64,000 nt of DNA from Aselliscus stoliczkanus (lineage: Eukaryota > Chordata > Mammalia > Chiroptera > Hipposideridae): positions 64,624,771 to 64,688,770 of the forward strand of contig CM066737.1 in assembly GCA_033961575.1 (NCBI GenBank). Direction: 5' to 3'. The notes beneath the pieces were generated by a model that did no database searches, had not been told where the DNA came from, and was given only the letters and a program-made list of their open reading frames with translations. Shown in pieces: positions 11,817-23,105 of the stretch. The number at the start of each line of letters is the position of its first letter. Within the stretch, counting starts at the first letter, position 1. The position numbers and the translations under genes were made by a program.

Positions 11817-12200
11817 ATGGGAGACAAGCCAATTTGGGAGCAGATCGGATCCAGCTTCATTCAACATTACTACCAGTTATTTGATAATGACAGAACCCAA
11901 CTAGGCGCAATTTACATTGATGCATCATGCCTTACGTGGGAAGGACAGCAATTCCAGGGGAAAGCTGCCATTGTGGAGAAGTTGTCTAGCCTTCCGTTCC
12001 AGAAAATACAGCACAGCATCACGGCGCAGGACCATCAGCCCACACCAGACAGTTGCATCATCAGCATGGTTGTGGGCCAGCTTAAGGCTGATGAAGACCC
12101 CATCATGGGGTTCCATCAGATGTTCCTATTAAAGAACATCAACAATGCTTGGGTTTGCACCAACGACATGTTCAGGCTTGCCCTGCACAACTTCGGCTGA
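11817..12200 (+). CDS. NUTF2: Nuclear transport factor 2, intact retrocopy frame
   Basis: 127 codons plus TGA, the full length of NTF2. In the parent family this small homodimer carries Ran-GDP into the nucleus by binding FxFG nucleoporins and Ran-GDP. Residues known to matter are present: Trp7 (FxFG contact and dimer edge), Trp41-Glu42, and Asp92/Asp94 in ADEDPIMGF for Ran contact. The N-terminus [14 protein letters not shown] and C-terminus [10 protein letters not shown] match the conserved protein as I remember it. The only difference I notice is Asn at 110 (NINNAW), where I recall Asp. The ATG at 11817 is the family start; an upstream frame from 11713 is out of phase. Expression is unknown, so the frame may be either young and undecayed or a functional retrogene. 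Confidence 0.9.
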   Translation: MGDKPIWEQIGSSFIQHYYQLFDNDRTQLGAIYIDASCLTWEGQQFQGKAAIVEKLSSLPFQKIQHSITAQDHQPTPDSCIISMVVGQLKADEDPIMGFHQMFLLKNINNAWVCTNDMFRLALHNFG

Positions 12201-12563
12201 CCTCCTCCCAGCCAGGCACTCATGCTGTTTCCTCCTCCCTCCTCTTCCCGATACTATTCACACTCCTCCAGATGCTCCAAATATCATACACAAATGAGCA
12301 GGGCTGCGGTGGGAGTAGGCGCAGTGCGCTGCTGCTACCCAGGTATTGTGCATGATGTTTGGATGCTAGACTAGTTGCATCTGACAGGAGAAGTTTGTGT
12401 TGTACCAGCGCATGCCTTGGAAAGACTTAAGTAATGCAAAACGTTGTCTTTTTTTTTTAATCTACTGACAAGTTGCTCTAGTAACCCAAAGAAGTGAAGG
12501 AGAAAGCAGCTGCCTCACCGCCCAGATGTTGATTTGTTCAGATGTTTCAATGCCTCATGATAC

Positions 12564-12569
12564 AATAAA
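12564..12569 (+). terminator. Polyadenylation signal AATAAA of the NUTF2 copy
   Basis: AATAAA 31 bases upstream of the A-run that ends the retrocopy. It was inherited from the parent mRNA and marks the authentic 3' end. Confidence 0.85.
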
Positions 12570-12600
12570 ACCACAAAAATTTTCTTAACAGTTTAAAAAA

Positions 12601-12613
12601 AAAAGTACTTCCT
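12601..12613. repeat. Target-site duplication, right copy (NUTF2 retrocopy)
   Basis: Identical to 11721-11733 (AAAAGTACTTCCT) and immediately after the A-run. Confidence 0.95.
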
Positions 12614-15153
12614 GAATCCAGCAAAAAAAAATGTGTTTTGTTTTAAAAATAACTAAATAAATAAAAGAATTAAACGTCTCTCCAAACCCAGGGCTCCTTA
12701 ACGAGTAGTAAAGCCAATGAAAAGCCTAATACGGACAACTAGAGGTCAAGACAACATGTTCAAAGGAACTCAGTGGTATATTCTATTGTCCTCAATTTTG
12801 AAATACAAATAGAGTTCTCAGCTAATTGGCAATTAGTTAGTCACAGTTAAGTTGTTAAAATATTTCAGCCGCAATTTGGAACACAGAATGCAAAGGCTCT
12901 AAATAGGCTCTGTATAAACTTTCAAATGTAAACTATTTACAGAAAATGTGCAGAGTTGAAATTTGGACAATGAGAGAGAGTGAGACAGAATATTATGCAT
13001 TATTTCAACACATTTTCCACCTGCTTATACAGCAGTATACCCAACAGGTTATGAGTGATACTAAATTGCATTTTTAAACCATAGTGAATTTAAAAGGGCT
13101 GAATTTTTTGTACAGTTCATGGGAAATTAACCTTGTAGCTCTTACTGTTAATAAGTTAATATGTTCTTTGCACATGATTTTTTAATTTGTGCAATAGATT
13201 AGACCATAAAAATTGTTCTATATTAATAACTATTTCAGATTTTTACTCTTTGTTAGTGATCTTATCATTAATACTGATAGAAAAATGTAAAGATGGTTAT
13301 TATTATCTGCATTGCTAATATTTAATCATGATAACCCATTACAAGGGAACAGTATTATTCGCCACAAATCAGTGACTTTTAAAATTCTGACTTGGAAAAA
13401 AATATCTATATTGCTGAATGTTATTAAACATTAGCAAAAAAGAAACCTGTCAGATAGGATTGCTTTTCAAGGAAATTTAATATGAGGGAAAATATGACAT
13501 TAAAATAATTTTTGGTTTTAAGACTTGATTCATTTGCAGAGGTTTCAATTAATGTTATATATTTTCTATGCCATTTGAAGTCCCTAAGAGCTTTGGTGAA
13601 ATTGGTTACTTTAAAACAAAGAGTGAAAAGATAATATACTAATGGCTACTGCAATATATTTCAAACCTTAGAAACTGCTTTTTCTTTACCTGGTCACTTC
13701 ATTTGTCCTTTTAAGAAACTGTAACGTTGTTAATCATATCATTTATACTTTGCCATGTATCTGCCTTCCAATAATCTGTTAATCTTTCTACGATTTTATT
13801 TTACTTATCAAAAATACAAAACATAGAAACAATAGTAGAGTATTACTACAGTAGTTAATGTGCAAAACATAATAAGCAGATTAAACTATAATTTTAAAGT
13901 GTGATGGTGTGAACATTTCTGCCTGTGAGGCATTTATGCTAAAGAGATTGTGAGCATTAATTATGTTTAATTTGTTAAATCTAGGACTGTTTTACCTACA
14001 TGAATAGTTCTCTATAATATTGTTGCTGTCACCTAGAGTTTTCAGTTTTGAGTAATGCCATTCATCATACACATCAACCAAGAAAAAGTTTAAGTATTAC
14101 CTATCATACAAGTCACAAGAACTGGGTTCATTTTGTCTTTAAATCACATACTGAATCATAGTTTCCTATATGAAACATGTGCTTATACCTCTATTCATAT
14201 ATGGAATACAACTGAAAATAAAATTACAGAGGAAATATTGATGTGAAAGTTGTATTGGGAGACTTACAAATAAAGATGGTAAACAGAACATATGCCTTAA
14301 TCTCTACTCTCTCCTAAAACCTCACTATAATGTTTAGGGAACTTTTAGTCATAGACCCATAGTCAAAGAGAATGAAAGAGGACTAAAGAGAGACAAATTT
14401 GGAAACTGAAAATCAGATGAGTGATTGATAACTGACTTAGAGGACCCAAGAAATCTGAGTCCTAAGGTAGAAGTAGGAAAAGTTGAGATACCGTTCAAAG
14501 CTTTAGGAACAGCTAACAGTAGCATTGCTAGAGGGAAGAAGGGTTGAGCTAAGAAACAAAAGGGTAGATAGGAAAATTAAAACAAAAAGGCCTACCCCTA
14601 CTGCCACAGGTAAAAATTTCCTCTCCCCAGTCCAGCAGAAGACTGAACTTTTTATTCTTCTTTTTTTTTAGAAGTTTTATCCTTTGAAAAGGATGGAATA
14701 GAGGGTATTTGGACTGAAGTCCACCTAGTATAGTTGAATTGGTATAATTTTGAATAGAGAGAGGTAAATACTGACTTAATGTTAAGACACCCAGAATTAT
14801 GGCAGCCAACATACTGCCAGAAGACAAAGACTGAATGTAGTTCTCTGGAGGATCTGATTGCCCAAGAAAAGAGACTAACAGATATAGACACTGGGTTTTC
14901 TTATATAAACTTTGCTCAAACAGAAGAACCTACACTGGAGAACACAATCTAAAACAGCTGTTCTTGTGTATGGAACTTGTAGTCAGCTTTTCAGTGTTCC
15001 ACCCTTAAATATAAGCATGTAGTGAGCATTAATAGGAACTTGGGGAAAACAGAGGTTGAAAGACAACAAAACAAACAAATAGAAAGTAAACAAATTGGTA
15101 GAAACAGAAACCACGAATAGAGAAGAAATGTAAACACACACATAAGCATACGT

Positions 15154-15196
<43 letters not shown>

Positions 15197-15555
15197 CAGG
15201 AATGAAATAAGAACACATTATGTAATTATACAAGAGTGGAATACCCAGAAAATAATATAATACCTGGAAATTAAAACTGTGTTATGAAAATGGAAAAAAA
15301 AAAAAAGACTAAAGTAAGTGGTTGCGAGATAAACTTGAAGATATATCGCAGAAAATAGAGCAGACAAAGAAATGGGAAACATAAGAAGATAAATCAATGA
15401 AAGTTCAGTCCAATTCCATAGAGAAAGAACACAGAAAATAGAGTGGAGAAAATTTTTTAAAAATTAGGTAATTTTATCCACTCTAAAGTATATGAGTTTT
15501 TAGATTCACAGGGTACATCAAGTTCTAGCACAACTTTCAGAAATACATCCATCCC
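12614..15555. other. Single-copy or unrecognised AT-rich DNA
   Basis: About 2.9 kb with no recognised gene. Only a TG microsatellite (15152-15193) and short A-runs stand out. The part 14980-15480 is A-rich and could be a very old L1 fragment, but I cannot place it. The open frames here are short and contain low-complexity Thr-His repeats from the microsatellite. Confidence 0.5.
15152..15193. repeat. (TG)n microsatellite
   Basis: TG dinucleotide run, pure from 15161 to 15193 and interrupted by GAG just before. Confidence 0.95.
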
Positions 15556-15634
15556 AATAGTAACTATTAACATTTATTGAGTGCTTATTCCACGTCAGTC
15601 ACTGTTCTAAACACTTTTCATATATTAACCCATT
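15556..15634 (-). mobile_element. MIR fragment (3' half)
   Basis: AACATTTATTGAGTGCTTAT and then CACTGTTCTAAACACTTTTC followed by ATATTAACCCATT is the reverse complement of the MIR 3' half. A SINE sits directly after it at 15637. Confidence 0.7.
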
Positions 15635-15636
15635 CT

Positions 15637-15740
15637 GGGCTCGCCAAGTGGCGCAGAGGTTAAGCGCTGGCTTGGGAAGCCAGCGGCCCTGGTTTGGGGC
15701 CCACATATGAGGGCCAGTGACACTGCCCTCAAAAAAAAAA
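15637..15740 (+). mobile_element. Short tRNA-derived SINE
   Basis: A head-only copy: box-A-like GTGGCGCAGAGG, the CGCTGGCTTGGGAAGCCAGCG hairpin, box-B-like TGGTTTGGGGCCC (mutated), GACACTGCCCTC and then A10. It lacks the GC body and AATAAA tail of the long type. Confidence 0.85.
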
Positions 15741-15984
15741 TGATGAAATAATTATTTTAATATGTAAATGCTCTAAGATGATTATATTACAACATGTAGT
15801 AAAATAATAAAACAGGGCTCATACTTGTATCTATATATAAAATCACCATGAATGTGACAGCTACAAATGCAGACCAATACGGACCTGCTCTGTTGTCATC
15901 TCACCATCAGGAACAGATTGACATTAGCAATATGGTTTTCTAAAATGTGGACAATTATTGATAAAGCTCTAGACAAAACAAGTC

Positions 15985-16170
15985 TATAATAGCAACACAC
16001 ATAGAGTGCTTCCCGGATGCGTGGCATTATTCTAAATACAGCTTTAGGAGGTGGGTGCCACTATCATTCCCATTTCATACACTAGAAGTTATCCAAGGAT
16101 AGGCAGCTGATATCAGCAGAGATGGGATTGAATCGTAAGCGGTGTAGCTCTATTGTCCTTCCTCATAATC
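15985..16170 (-). mobile_element. MIR element
   Basis: The reverse-complement MIR order is visible: ATAGAGTGCTTCCCGGATGC, ATTATTCTAA, GGAGGTGGGTGCCACTATC, CCCATTTCATACACTAG, GCAGAGATGGGATTGAATC. Strongly diverged. Confidence 0.7.
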
Positions 16171-17090
16171 ACTTTCCACTTCAACATATAGAATACTATA
16201 AGTGCATCCCTGGAAAATCCAATACATATCAAAACTGGACTAAGAATTCCCTGTGTATTTATAAATGAAATAAAATTTAGAGCCTCAAGAAATTCTAAAC
16301 TGGATTTTCATCTACATGAGTATTTAGTGGGGCAACTGAAAGTTGTGTTGATGGGGGACTTCTTTGTTGTGAGAGGTCTAACCCATAGGACTTATGTATT
16401 ATCCATGCTCCATCTGTTATGCAATTAATGGCTATCCCCATCATTGGCACCTTAAAAGCCTTTCCATTTCCAAAACTGCCTTAAGGAGCAGTACAATCCT
16501 TTTGAGAACAAGTGATTTTTTAAAATTCCTGGATCATCATTAAGTAGTGTTTCAGTCATCACATTACGTATTTGTCCATTTTCTGTCTGTTTCTCTCTCT
16601 GCAGTTCTCACCCCACCAAACCAGAAGTTTTAGAATCAGTTTTGTGGGGGTTGTTTTTGTCACTGTTTTTCTTCCCTGAATATCAAGCCAGAATCCTGAG
16701 TGTTACTTACACATAACTTTTCATCCTTTAAAGAGCTCAAGTAAGTAAAGATCTTTGACATTTGAATATTACCAGCAAACAATAACCATCATGTTGCTTT
16801 TTGGCCACCACGGCATGAAGGGGATGGCCATGTAGGACTAATATGGATGCTTTCACCTAGCGTGCCTGTGATTAATCTTTACAGACAAGGGGTTCCCTTT
16901 TTGCTCGCACCCTTGTGAATAGAATCACTGCATCAAGTCCTTTGAGTTGACACTACTGCAAGCTACTTCCTTGGAGATTATATGGATGGTAGATACCTTG
17001 AAAAGGAATAAACTACTTCTGGTATGGCCACTTTGGGGCTTAGCCAATGACATTTGATTTTATTCATTTTTGGAGTTAACTCTGCTTGTG
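16171..17090. other. Single-copy DNA, nothing recognised
   Basis: No repeat or gene could be named. The segment 16795-17040 is less AT-rich and might be an eroded exon or repeat, but shows no frame or splice pair that I would trust. Confidence 0.4.
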
Positions 17091-17757
17091 TAATTTTTAA
17101 AAATATTGTTTTAAATTTTTCAATTACACTTGACATACAATATTATATTCGTTTCGGGTGTACAACATATAGATTGGACATTTATAAAACTTATGAAATG
17201 ATCACCCTGATAAATCCAGCACCCACCCTACACCATACATAACTATTGCAATATTATTGATTTTATTCCTTATGTTGTGTTTTACATCCCCATTTAATAA
17301 CTATTTAATAACTACCAATTTGTATTTATTAATTCCTTCTCATTTTTCTCCCTTTCCCCCAATCTATCTCCCATCTGGAAACTATCAAAATGTCCTCTGT
17401 ATCTATGAGTCTGTTTTTTTTCTGTTTATTTTGTTCTTTAGATTCCACATATAAGTGAAATCATAAGGCATTTGTATTTTCCTGTCTGACCTACTCCACT
17501 AAGCACAACACCCTCTAGGTCCATCCATATTCTTGCATATGGCAAGGTTTCATTGTTTTTTTGTGTGTGGCTGAGTAATATTCCATTGTATATATGTAAC
17601 ACCTCTTCTTTATCCATTCATCCACTGATGGACACCCAGGCTGCCTCCACATCTTGGCCATTGTAAACAATGTTGCAATGACTGTATGGATGCATATGTC
17701 CCTTTGATGTAGTATTTTGGTTTTCTTTGAATGAATACCCGGAATTGGGATTACTGG
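17091..17757 (-). mobile_element. L1 3' end (ORF2 C-terminus and 3'UTR), minus strand
   Basis: Antisense ORF2 C-terminal landmarks (GATTCCACATATAAGTGA at 17440, TATTCCATTGTATATATGTA at 17579, ATTCATCCACTGATGGACA at 17614) and a 3'UTR (ACTTGACATACAATATTATA near 17126). The 5' end is truncated at about 17757, where older L1 sequence begins. The same subfamily end is seen at 18126 and 61386. Confidence 0.85.
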
Positions 17758-18125
17758 GGCCTTCTTTTTCTCATGTTACAGACTTTGTTTTGCAGTCTGT
17801 TTTGTCTGATATAAGTGTTGCTACCCCAGCTTTTTCTTTCATTTACATTTTTATGAAATATCTTTTTCCATCTGCTTACTTTCAGTCTGTCAATCTGAAG
17901 CAAGTCTCCTGTAGGCAGCATATATAAGGGTTTTGTTTTCTTATCCATTCAGCCCCCCATGTCCTTTGTTTAAAGCATTTAATCCATTTAAAGTAGTGTC
18001 ACTTTATTATTCATATCTTTTATCTTTTTTTCTTCTTCTTCTTAAAGAAGTCCCTTTAACATTTCTTGTAATACTGCTTTGGGAGTGATGAATTCTGGTA
18101 GCTTTCCTTGTCTCCTTCAATTTTA

Positions 18126-18865
18126 TTTTTTATCATTGTTATTTTTTTAATTCTTTTATGTTGAAATAAACATTTTTTTTCTTTTTAAAATTAGTTTCAG
18201 GTGAACAACACAGTGCAATAGTTTTACTTTTTACCCCTCAAAGTGACAACCCCCTCCCCCAGTTTGCCACCCCACTCCTCCCCCCTATATCATACATATC
18301 TATTACAATTCCCTTGACTCCCTTCCACAGTATACTCCACATCCCGTGACTATCTATATATTCAATTACAGTTGGCATACAATATTATACAACATCAGCT
18401 TCAGGTGTACAATGCAGTGATAATGCCTCTACTCCATCCATGAAGTGGTCTGCCTAACAAGACATGTGACCATCTGACATCCCACAAAATATTTACAACA
18501 TTATTATATTCCCCGAACTGTCTTTCATATCCCTGTGGCAATATTGTAGTTAACCTATTTATGCTGTCTAATCCCTTCCCCTTCTCCCTCATCCCCACCC
18601 CCCTCCCAACTAGCAACCATCAGTTTTTCCTCTATATCTATGAGTCTGTTTCTGTTTACTTTGCTCGTTCGTTCAGTTTTTCAGATTCCACATATAAGTG
18701 AGATCATATGGTATTTGTCTTTCTCCAACTGACTTATTTCGCTTAACATAATAGTCTCTAGGTCCATCCATATCATTGCAAATGGTACAATTTCATTCTT
18801 CTTTATAGCGGAGTAATATTCCATTGTATAAATGTACCACAGTTTCTTAATCCAGTCGTCTACCG
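18126..18865 (-). mobile_element. 5'-truncated L1 insertion with target duplication
   Basis: A younger L1 3' end (about 740 bp) nested in the older L1. TCCTTCAATTTTA occurs at 18113-18125 and 18866-18878, a 13-bp duplication. Removing it rejoins the host L1 (…CTTGTCTCCTTC / …TTTTAAATGATAAG). It holds the ORF2 C-terminus and a 3'UTR with a C-rich block near 18246-18290. The same 3'UTR type appears as short insertions at 47009 and 55579. Confidence 0.9.
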
Positions 18866-19436
18866 TCCTTCAATTTTAAATGATAAGTTTTGTGGGTACA
18901 GTAATCTTGCGTTTCTGTTTTTACTTTTCATCTCTTTGAATATTTCGTACCAAATCCCTTCTGGCTTGCAGAATTTCTGTTGAGAAATCAGCTGACAGTC
19001 TCATGGGAGTTCCCTTGTAGGTAACTGACTGCTTTTCTCTTGCTGCTGCTTTTAAATTCTCTCTGTGTTTAACCTTTGGCATTTTAATTATGATATGTCT
19101 CGGTGTGGGCCTCTTTGGGTTCATCTTGTTTGGGACTCTGCACTTTCTGTGCTTGTATATCTATTTTCTTTGCCAGGTTATAGATGTTTTCCATTATTAT
19201 TTCTTCAAATAGGTTTCAATTCCTTGCCTTCTCTCTTCTCCTTCAGGTACCTCTGTGATGTGAATGTTGATACACTTGATATTGTCCCAGAGACCCCTTA
19301 AAGTATCCTCATTTTTTTAAATTCTTTTTTCTTTTGCTCTTCTGATTGAGTGTTTTTTGCTACCTTATCTTCCAAATTGCTGATTAAAACCTCTGATTGA
19401 ATCTAATCTACTGTTGATTCCCTCTAATGTATTCTT

Positions 19437-19582
19437 CTTTTTTTTTTTTTTTAGCTGAGCCATCTTGCCACCTGTTGGCGGCTCAATGGCAACTCAGCTC
19501 GGGTTGGCATCGAACTACCATTGCTCAGAGCTCAGCTCACACTCTTGAGCAAACTCTTAACCAACTGAGCCACTTGGCCAGC
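19437..19582 (-). mobile_element. Short tRNA-type SINE with 16-bp duplication
   Basis: Minus-strand copy of the GGCTCAGTTGG subfamily: T-run at 19438-19453, CCACCTGTTGGCGGCTCAAT, the GAGCTCAGCTC block and the CCAACTGAGCCACTTGGCC head. CCTCTAATGTATTCTT at 19421-19436 is repeated at 19583-19598. Inserted in the old minus-strand L1. Confidence 0.9.
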
Positions 19583-20530
19583 CCTCTAATGTATTCTTTA
19601 TTTCTGTTATTATATTCTTCATTTCTGACTGGCTTTTTTTATGTTTTCTATTGCCATTTTAATGTTTCCTATCTCTTTGTTGAAGTTCTCCCTGAGGTCA
19701 CTGAGCATCTTTATAACCAGTACTTTGCACTCTGCATCTGGCAGATAGCTTCTCCATTTTGTTTAGTTCTTTTTCTTTAGATGTGTTGTGTTCTTTCATT
19801 TGGGACATGTTTCTTTGTGTCCTGATTTTGGCTGCCTCCCTGTGTTTGTTTCTATATATTAGATAGACCTGCTATGTGTCTGGTCTTGATAGAGTGGCCT
19901 TGTATAGTACATGTCCTGTGGGGCCCAGTGGCACAGTCTCCCTGGTCGTCTGAGCTAAGTACTCCAGGTATGTCCATTGTGTGTGTTGTATGTGGCCTCT
20001 TGTTGTAATTGAGCCTTGGTTGTTCTTTACAGGTCAGTGTGAGGGGTTGAACCTCAGGCTGATTGGTTGTGAGCACTGGCCATGGCTACAGTGGAGGAGC
20101 TGTGGTGCAGGGGCTGACCCTATAGAGCAGGATTCAGTTTATCAGGGCTCTGGTGCCTGCCCCATCTCCCCTTTGGTTGTGTTATTTGTGGAGGTGGCCT
20201 GGTGGTGCTCCAGCATGATCTGAAGCCAGTGCCAGGCATGCCAGCCCTAGGGCTTCCTGGAAGGGGCCCCACCACAGGCCAAGTTCCGTCTTTGCCTCTG
20301 CCCTGCCCAGGGCCATTTGGTATGAACCACAAAGCAATCCACAGAAGTGTTCCATCCACTCTGGGCTAGGAGATGCCTAGTAGAGGCTAAGCTGTGAGCA
20401 GAGCCCAGCTTCCACTAGTGCTGTGCTTGAGGCTGCTTAGCAAGCGGTACAGGGCACACCAAAGGCAGATGGCTGCTTGTATGGGGTTTGTGAACTTTTG
20501 AGAGATTTTTAAGAAATTATGCAGCATTAG

Positions 20531-20641
20531 GGGCCGGCCGAGTGGCGCAGTGGTTAAGCGCTGGTTTGGGAAGCCAGCGGCCCCGGTTCGGGTCCCACAT
20601 ATGAGGGCCAGTGACACTGCCCTCAAAAAAAAAAAAAAAAA
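20531..20641 (+). mobile_element. Short tRNA-derived SINE with 20-bp duplication
   Basis: A near-canonical copy: box A TGGCGCAGTGG, box B GGTTCGGGTCC, GACACTGCCCTC and an A-run of about 20. AAGAAATTATGCAGCATTAG flanks it exactly at 20511-20530 and 20642-20661. Clean boxes and a perfect duplication mark it as one of the younger insertions. A 127-codon open frame (20550-20933) starts inside it by chance. Confidence 0.95.
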
Positions 20642-21405
20642 AAGAAATTATGCAGCATTAGGTAAGACTTACTATTTGTATGAAAAAGTCACTGGAAATG
20701 GCTTGGGTATGTCCACAACTTGGGTGGGGTCTCAGGGAATCACCAGGGTGGACCAGACAGTGTTACCCAGGTTGATGGAGACCTCCTGTGTCTGTACAAT
20801 GGGAAGGAGGAGGACTCAACAAAAAAACAATGGCTTCTGCCGGAATTCCTATCTGGGAGAAGGCTGTCCCTATAGCTCTCACTCTGAAACCAGACAGTTC
20901 AGTTCCTCCCCGTATGTTTCTGGTACCTTTTAAGGTGCTGCCCCAGCGTTGGATCTCAGAACAAGTGAATCCCTCAGTGAGTAAGTCCAAGTGTGGGCCC
21001 TTTAAGAGAAATACCTGGGACTCTGGCCACAATCTGCCTAACTCAGCCATTGGTTTTCACAGCCAGAAGTTATGGGGACTTCTCTCCCTGGCCCCGGAAC
21101 CCTGGGATGGGGAGCCTGGTGTGGGGCTAGATACTCCTCACTCCTCAGTGGGGAGTTCTGCAGCCAAGATATGCCTCCCGATTTTTAACAGCCACAAGTG
21201 GATATGGGGACAAGCCCTTTCTGCATCTCCACATCTCCTACCAGTCTTGACATGGCTTCTTTTGTGTATCTTTAGTTGTAGGACTTCTGTTCAGCTAGAC
21301 TTCAGGCGATTATCAATGATGGTTGTTCTTTAGTTGTAATTTTAATGTAGTCATGAGAGGATGCAAGCACAGCATTTACCTACTCCACCATGTTGACCAG
21401 AAATC

Positions 21406-22634
21406 CTCTCAACCAACTTTGTTTGTTTCTAACCACAATGGGAGAATATAATAATGGTTGTGTTTGGGGAGATAGAGGAGGAAGAGAATTAAAGTATCAT
21501 CTTCTTTAGTTGAGAATTTATTATATAATGTTTAAAACTAAAAAAACCATAAGTAGTAATATATCCATGTTATTTTGTATATTAATTTAAATACCTAAAG
21601 AATCAGCCAAATAGTTAAAAGAGAAATATCTTTGGTGAAGGAAGTAGCAGTGGATTGCTTTGTTAAACAAACTTTATAAACCAACTGATGCCCTAAACAC
21701 TATGCCTGATTAACTTGGATAAAAATTTAAAAAGAAAAAATAAATTAAACATACAGTGTTGTTGTTTTTTTGTGAGAAAGCAGAATTCATACTAGAAATC
21801 AAACTGAGTTATGTGCTAATAAGTTTCCATATCAGTTATCTTAGAAAATTATATAAAATATAGACAAATAAATGTGCAGAAGCATGAGTTTGTTCATGCA
21901 TCAAAAATAGATCTGTAGTAGTATGCTAGGAGTTCTGCTAAATGCCCTTCTGAATTTCTGAGTTCATAGGAAAAGATATAGGTGCCATTTGCTGGTGAGA
22001 TAAAGCCAGTAGGAAGACAGTTTCTCCTCTTTACTTGAATTAGAGCAGAACCTATTTTGGAAGAGGAGGTTTAGATTGTGGGTTTCTGACAATGATTTCT
22101 GTTAGCTAAAGTGGCTCTGCTGAATACAAAAGTCAGAAAATACTATTTTAAGAGAATTTTCTTATTGCTTTATAATCATACCATTTGGAATTTTAGGATG
22201 CTCCCCTTGTTGTTTTGGAAATCTAAAATAATGCATAGACTCTTGATAAATCATTTGTCTTTCATTTTCTGTGCTCGTTTCTATTATTTTCTTCACTAGT
22301 GCAAACACTTTCCCACCCCTATCTGTTATGTGATTTAGTTGAAAAGCAGTTTTAAAAAATAGTTTTATGCAAAATGCTATTTTCCTTAATATCTTCAATG
22401 CCAAATATTGGACTTGGAGAGATTAGAAAGTGTTTTGAAATTTTTCAAATTTTACAGCCAACAATTTGATAAAAGACTACGGTTTTCTCATAATAAAGGA
22501 AGTGCCATACCACCTAAATAACCAGCATTTGTATGTGGCAAATTAGTCCTCATTGTGGTTTAGCTAGCAGTATATAAAGACTATTTTAGGCTGTCACTTA
22601 CACTTGTCGCACCAGCGGAATTTGAGACTTTCAA
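21406..22634. other. Single-copy intergenic DNA
   Basis: AT-rich with no recognised element. A stretch near 21955-22060 (GAAAAGATATAGGTGCCATT) and a TATA-like GCAGTATATAAAGAC near 22567 were inspected but give no coherent gene model. Confidence 0.45.
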
Positions 22635-22648
22635 TACTTTGCCACTTT

Positions 22649-23091
22649 TTTTTTTTTTAAAGATTTTATTGTGGAATTGGCGGAGGGGAACAGCGTTGGG
22701 GAATCCGGGAAGGGGAACCGATAAGTTGCTGTCTTTTTGTTCTTCAGTTTAGTTGCGGAGGATGTTGCTTCACTGTTGGTATCGTCATTGCGCTCTTCCC
22801 GGATGAGGCAGATCGGTCGCTAGCCTCTGGATGTCGCTCACCGCAGCTATTGGCAGCTCACGCTTGGCTGCCAGCCACTCACGCTGGCTGCGGGCCACTC
22901 ACTGTAGCCTATGGCAGCCCACTGCAGCAGGGGCTGCAGCCCACACCATCACCGGGGCTCGCACAACCCAGCTCCAGGTGGAGCTGTTGTTAGCTGTAGA
23001 GGGCAGTGTCACTGGCCCTCATGTGGGATCCGAACCAGGGCCGCTGGCATCTCAAAACCAGCTCTTAACCAATGCGCCACTCGGCCGGCCC
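22649..23091 (-). mobile_element. Long tRNA-derived SINE with 14-bp duplication
   Basis: Minus-strand long copy: T-run, AAGATTTTATTGTGGAATTG (the reversed AATAAAATCTT tail), GC-rich body, then the tRNA head ending GCCACTCGGCCGGCCC at 23091. TACTTTGCCACTTT at 22635-22648 repeats exactly at 23092-23105. Well preserved. Confidence 0.95.
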
Positions 23092-23105
23092 TACTTTGCC
23101 ACTTT

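Larger units (their letters stand above)
11734..12600 (+). pseudogene. NUTF2: Processed retrocopy of NUTF2 mRNA (full length)
   Basis: A spliced-looking, intronless copy: 83 bp of CpG-rich 5' leader, the 127-codon coding region, about 390 bp of 3'UTR, an AATAAA signal at 12564-12569 and an A-run to 12600. Matching 13-bp duplications flank it. CpG-bearing segments remain both in the leader (for example TCTCGACGAGG) and in the 3'UTR (GGCGCAGTGCGCTGC), which suggests limited decay. By structure it is a processed copy, with the parent gene elsewhere. It is called a pseudogene by origin only, because the coding frame is unbroken (see the CDS entry). Transcription cannot be judged from sequence. 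Confidence 0.95.
17758..21405 (-). mobile_element. Old L1 with 5'UTR, ORF1 and start of ORF2 (minus strand)
   Basis: Reading leftward: 5' end at about 21405 (GGATTTCTGGTCAACATGGT), GC-rich 5'UTR to about 19640, ORF1-type sequence (about 19420-18880), then the ORF1/ORF2 boundary and endonuclease start (about 18110-17758). ORF1 landmarks in antisense include TTGTCCCAGAGACCCCTTAA near 19283. Nested inside are a younger L1 3' end (18126-18865) and SINEs at 19437-19582 and 20531-20641. Every frame is broken. The 181-codon open frame at 20788-21333 is a non-coding chance frame in the GC-rich leader. Confidence 0.75.

Noticed and set aside
14983..15233. Frames with His-Thr repeats
   Set aside because: Translation of the TG microsatellite.
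20531..20605. Possible genuine tRNA gene
   Set aside because: Box A and B motifs are present, but the anticodon arm is a 9-bp hairpin, there is an A-tail and a target duplication, and dispersed copies occur; it is a SINE head.
20550..20933. 127-codon open frame
   Set aside because: It begins inside a SINE head, reads through its A-tail (poly-Lys) and continues in L1 leader DNA; a chance fusion.
20788..21333. 181-codon open frame, longest in the window
   Set aside because: It lies entirely in the GC-rich 5'UTR of a minus-strand L1, on the opposite strand, with no domain, no start context and no splice signals.
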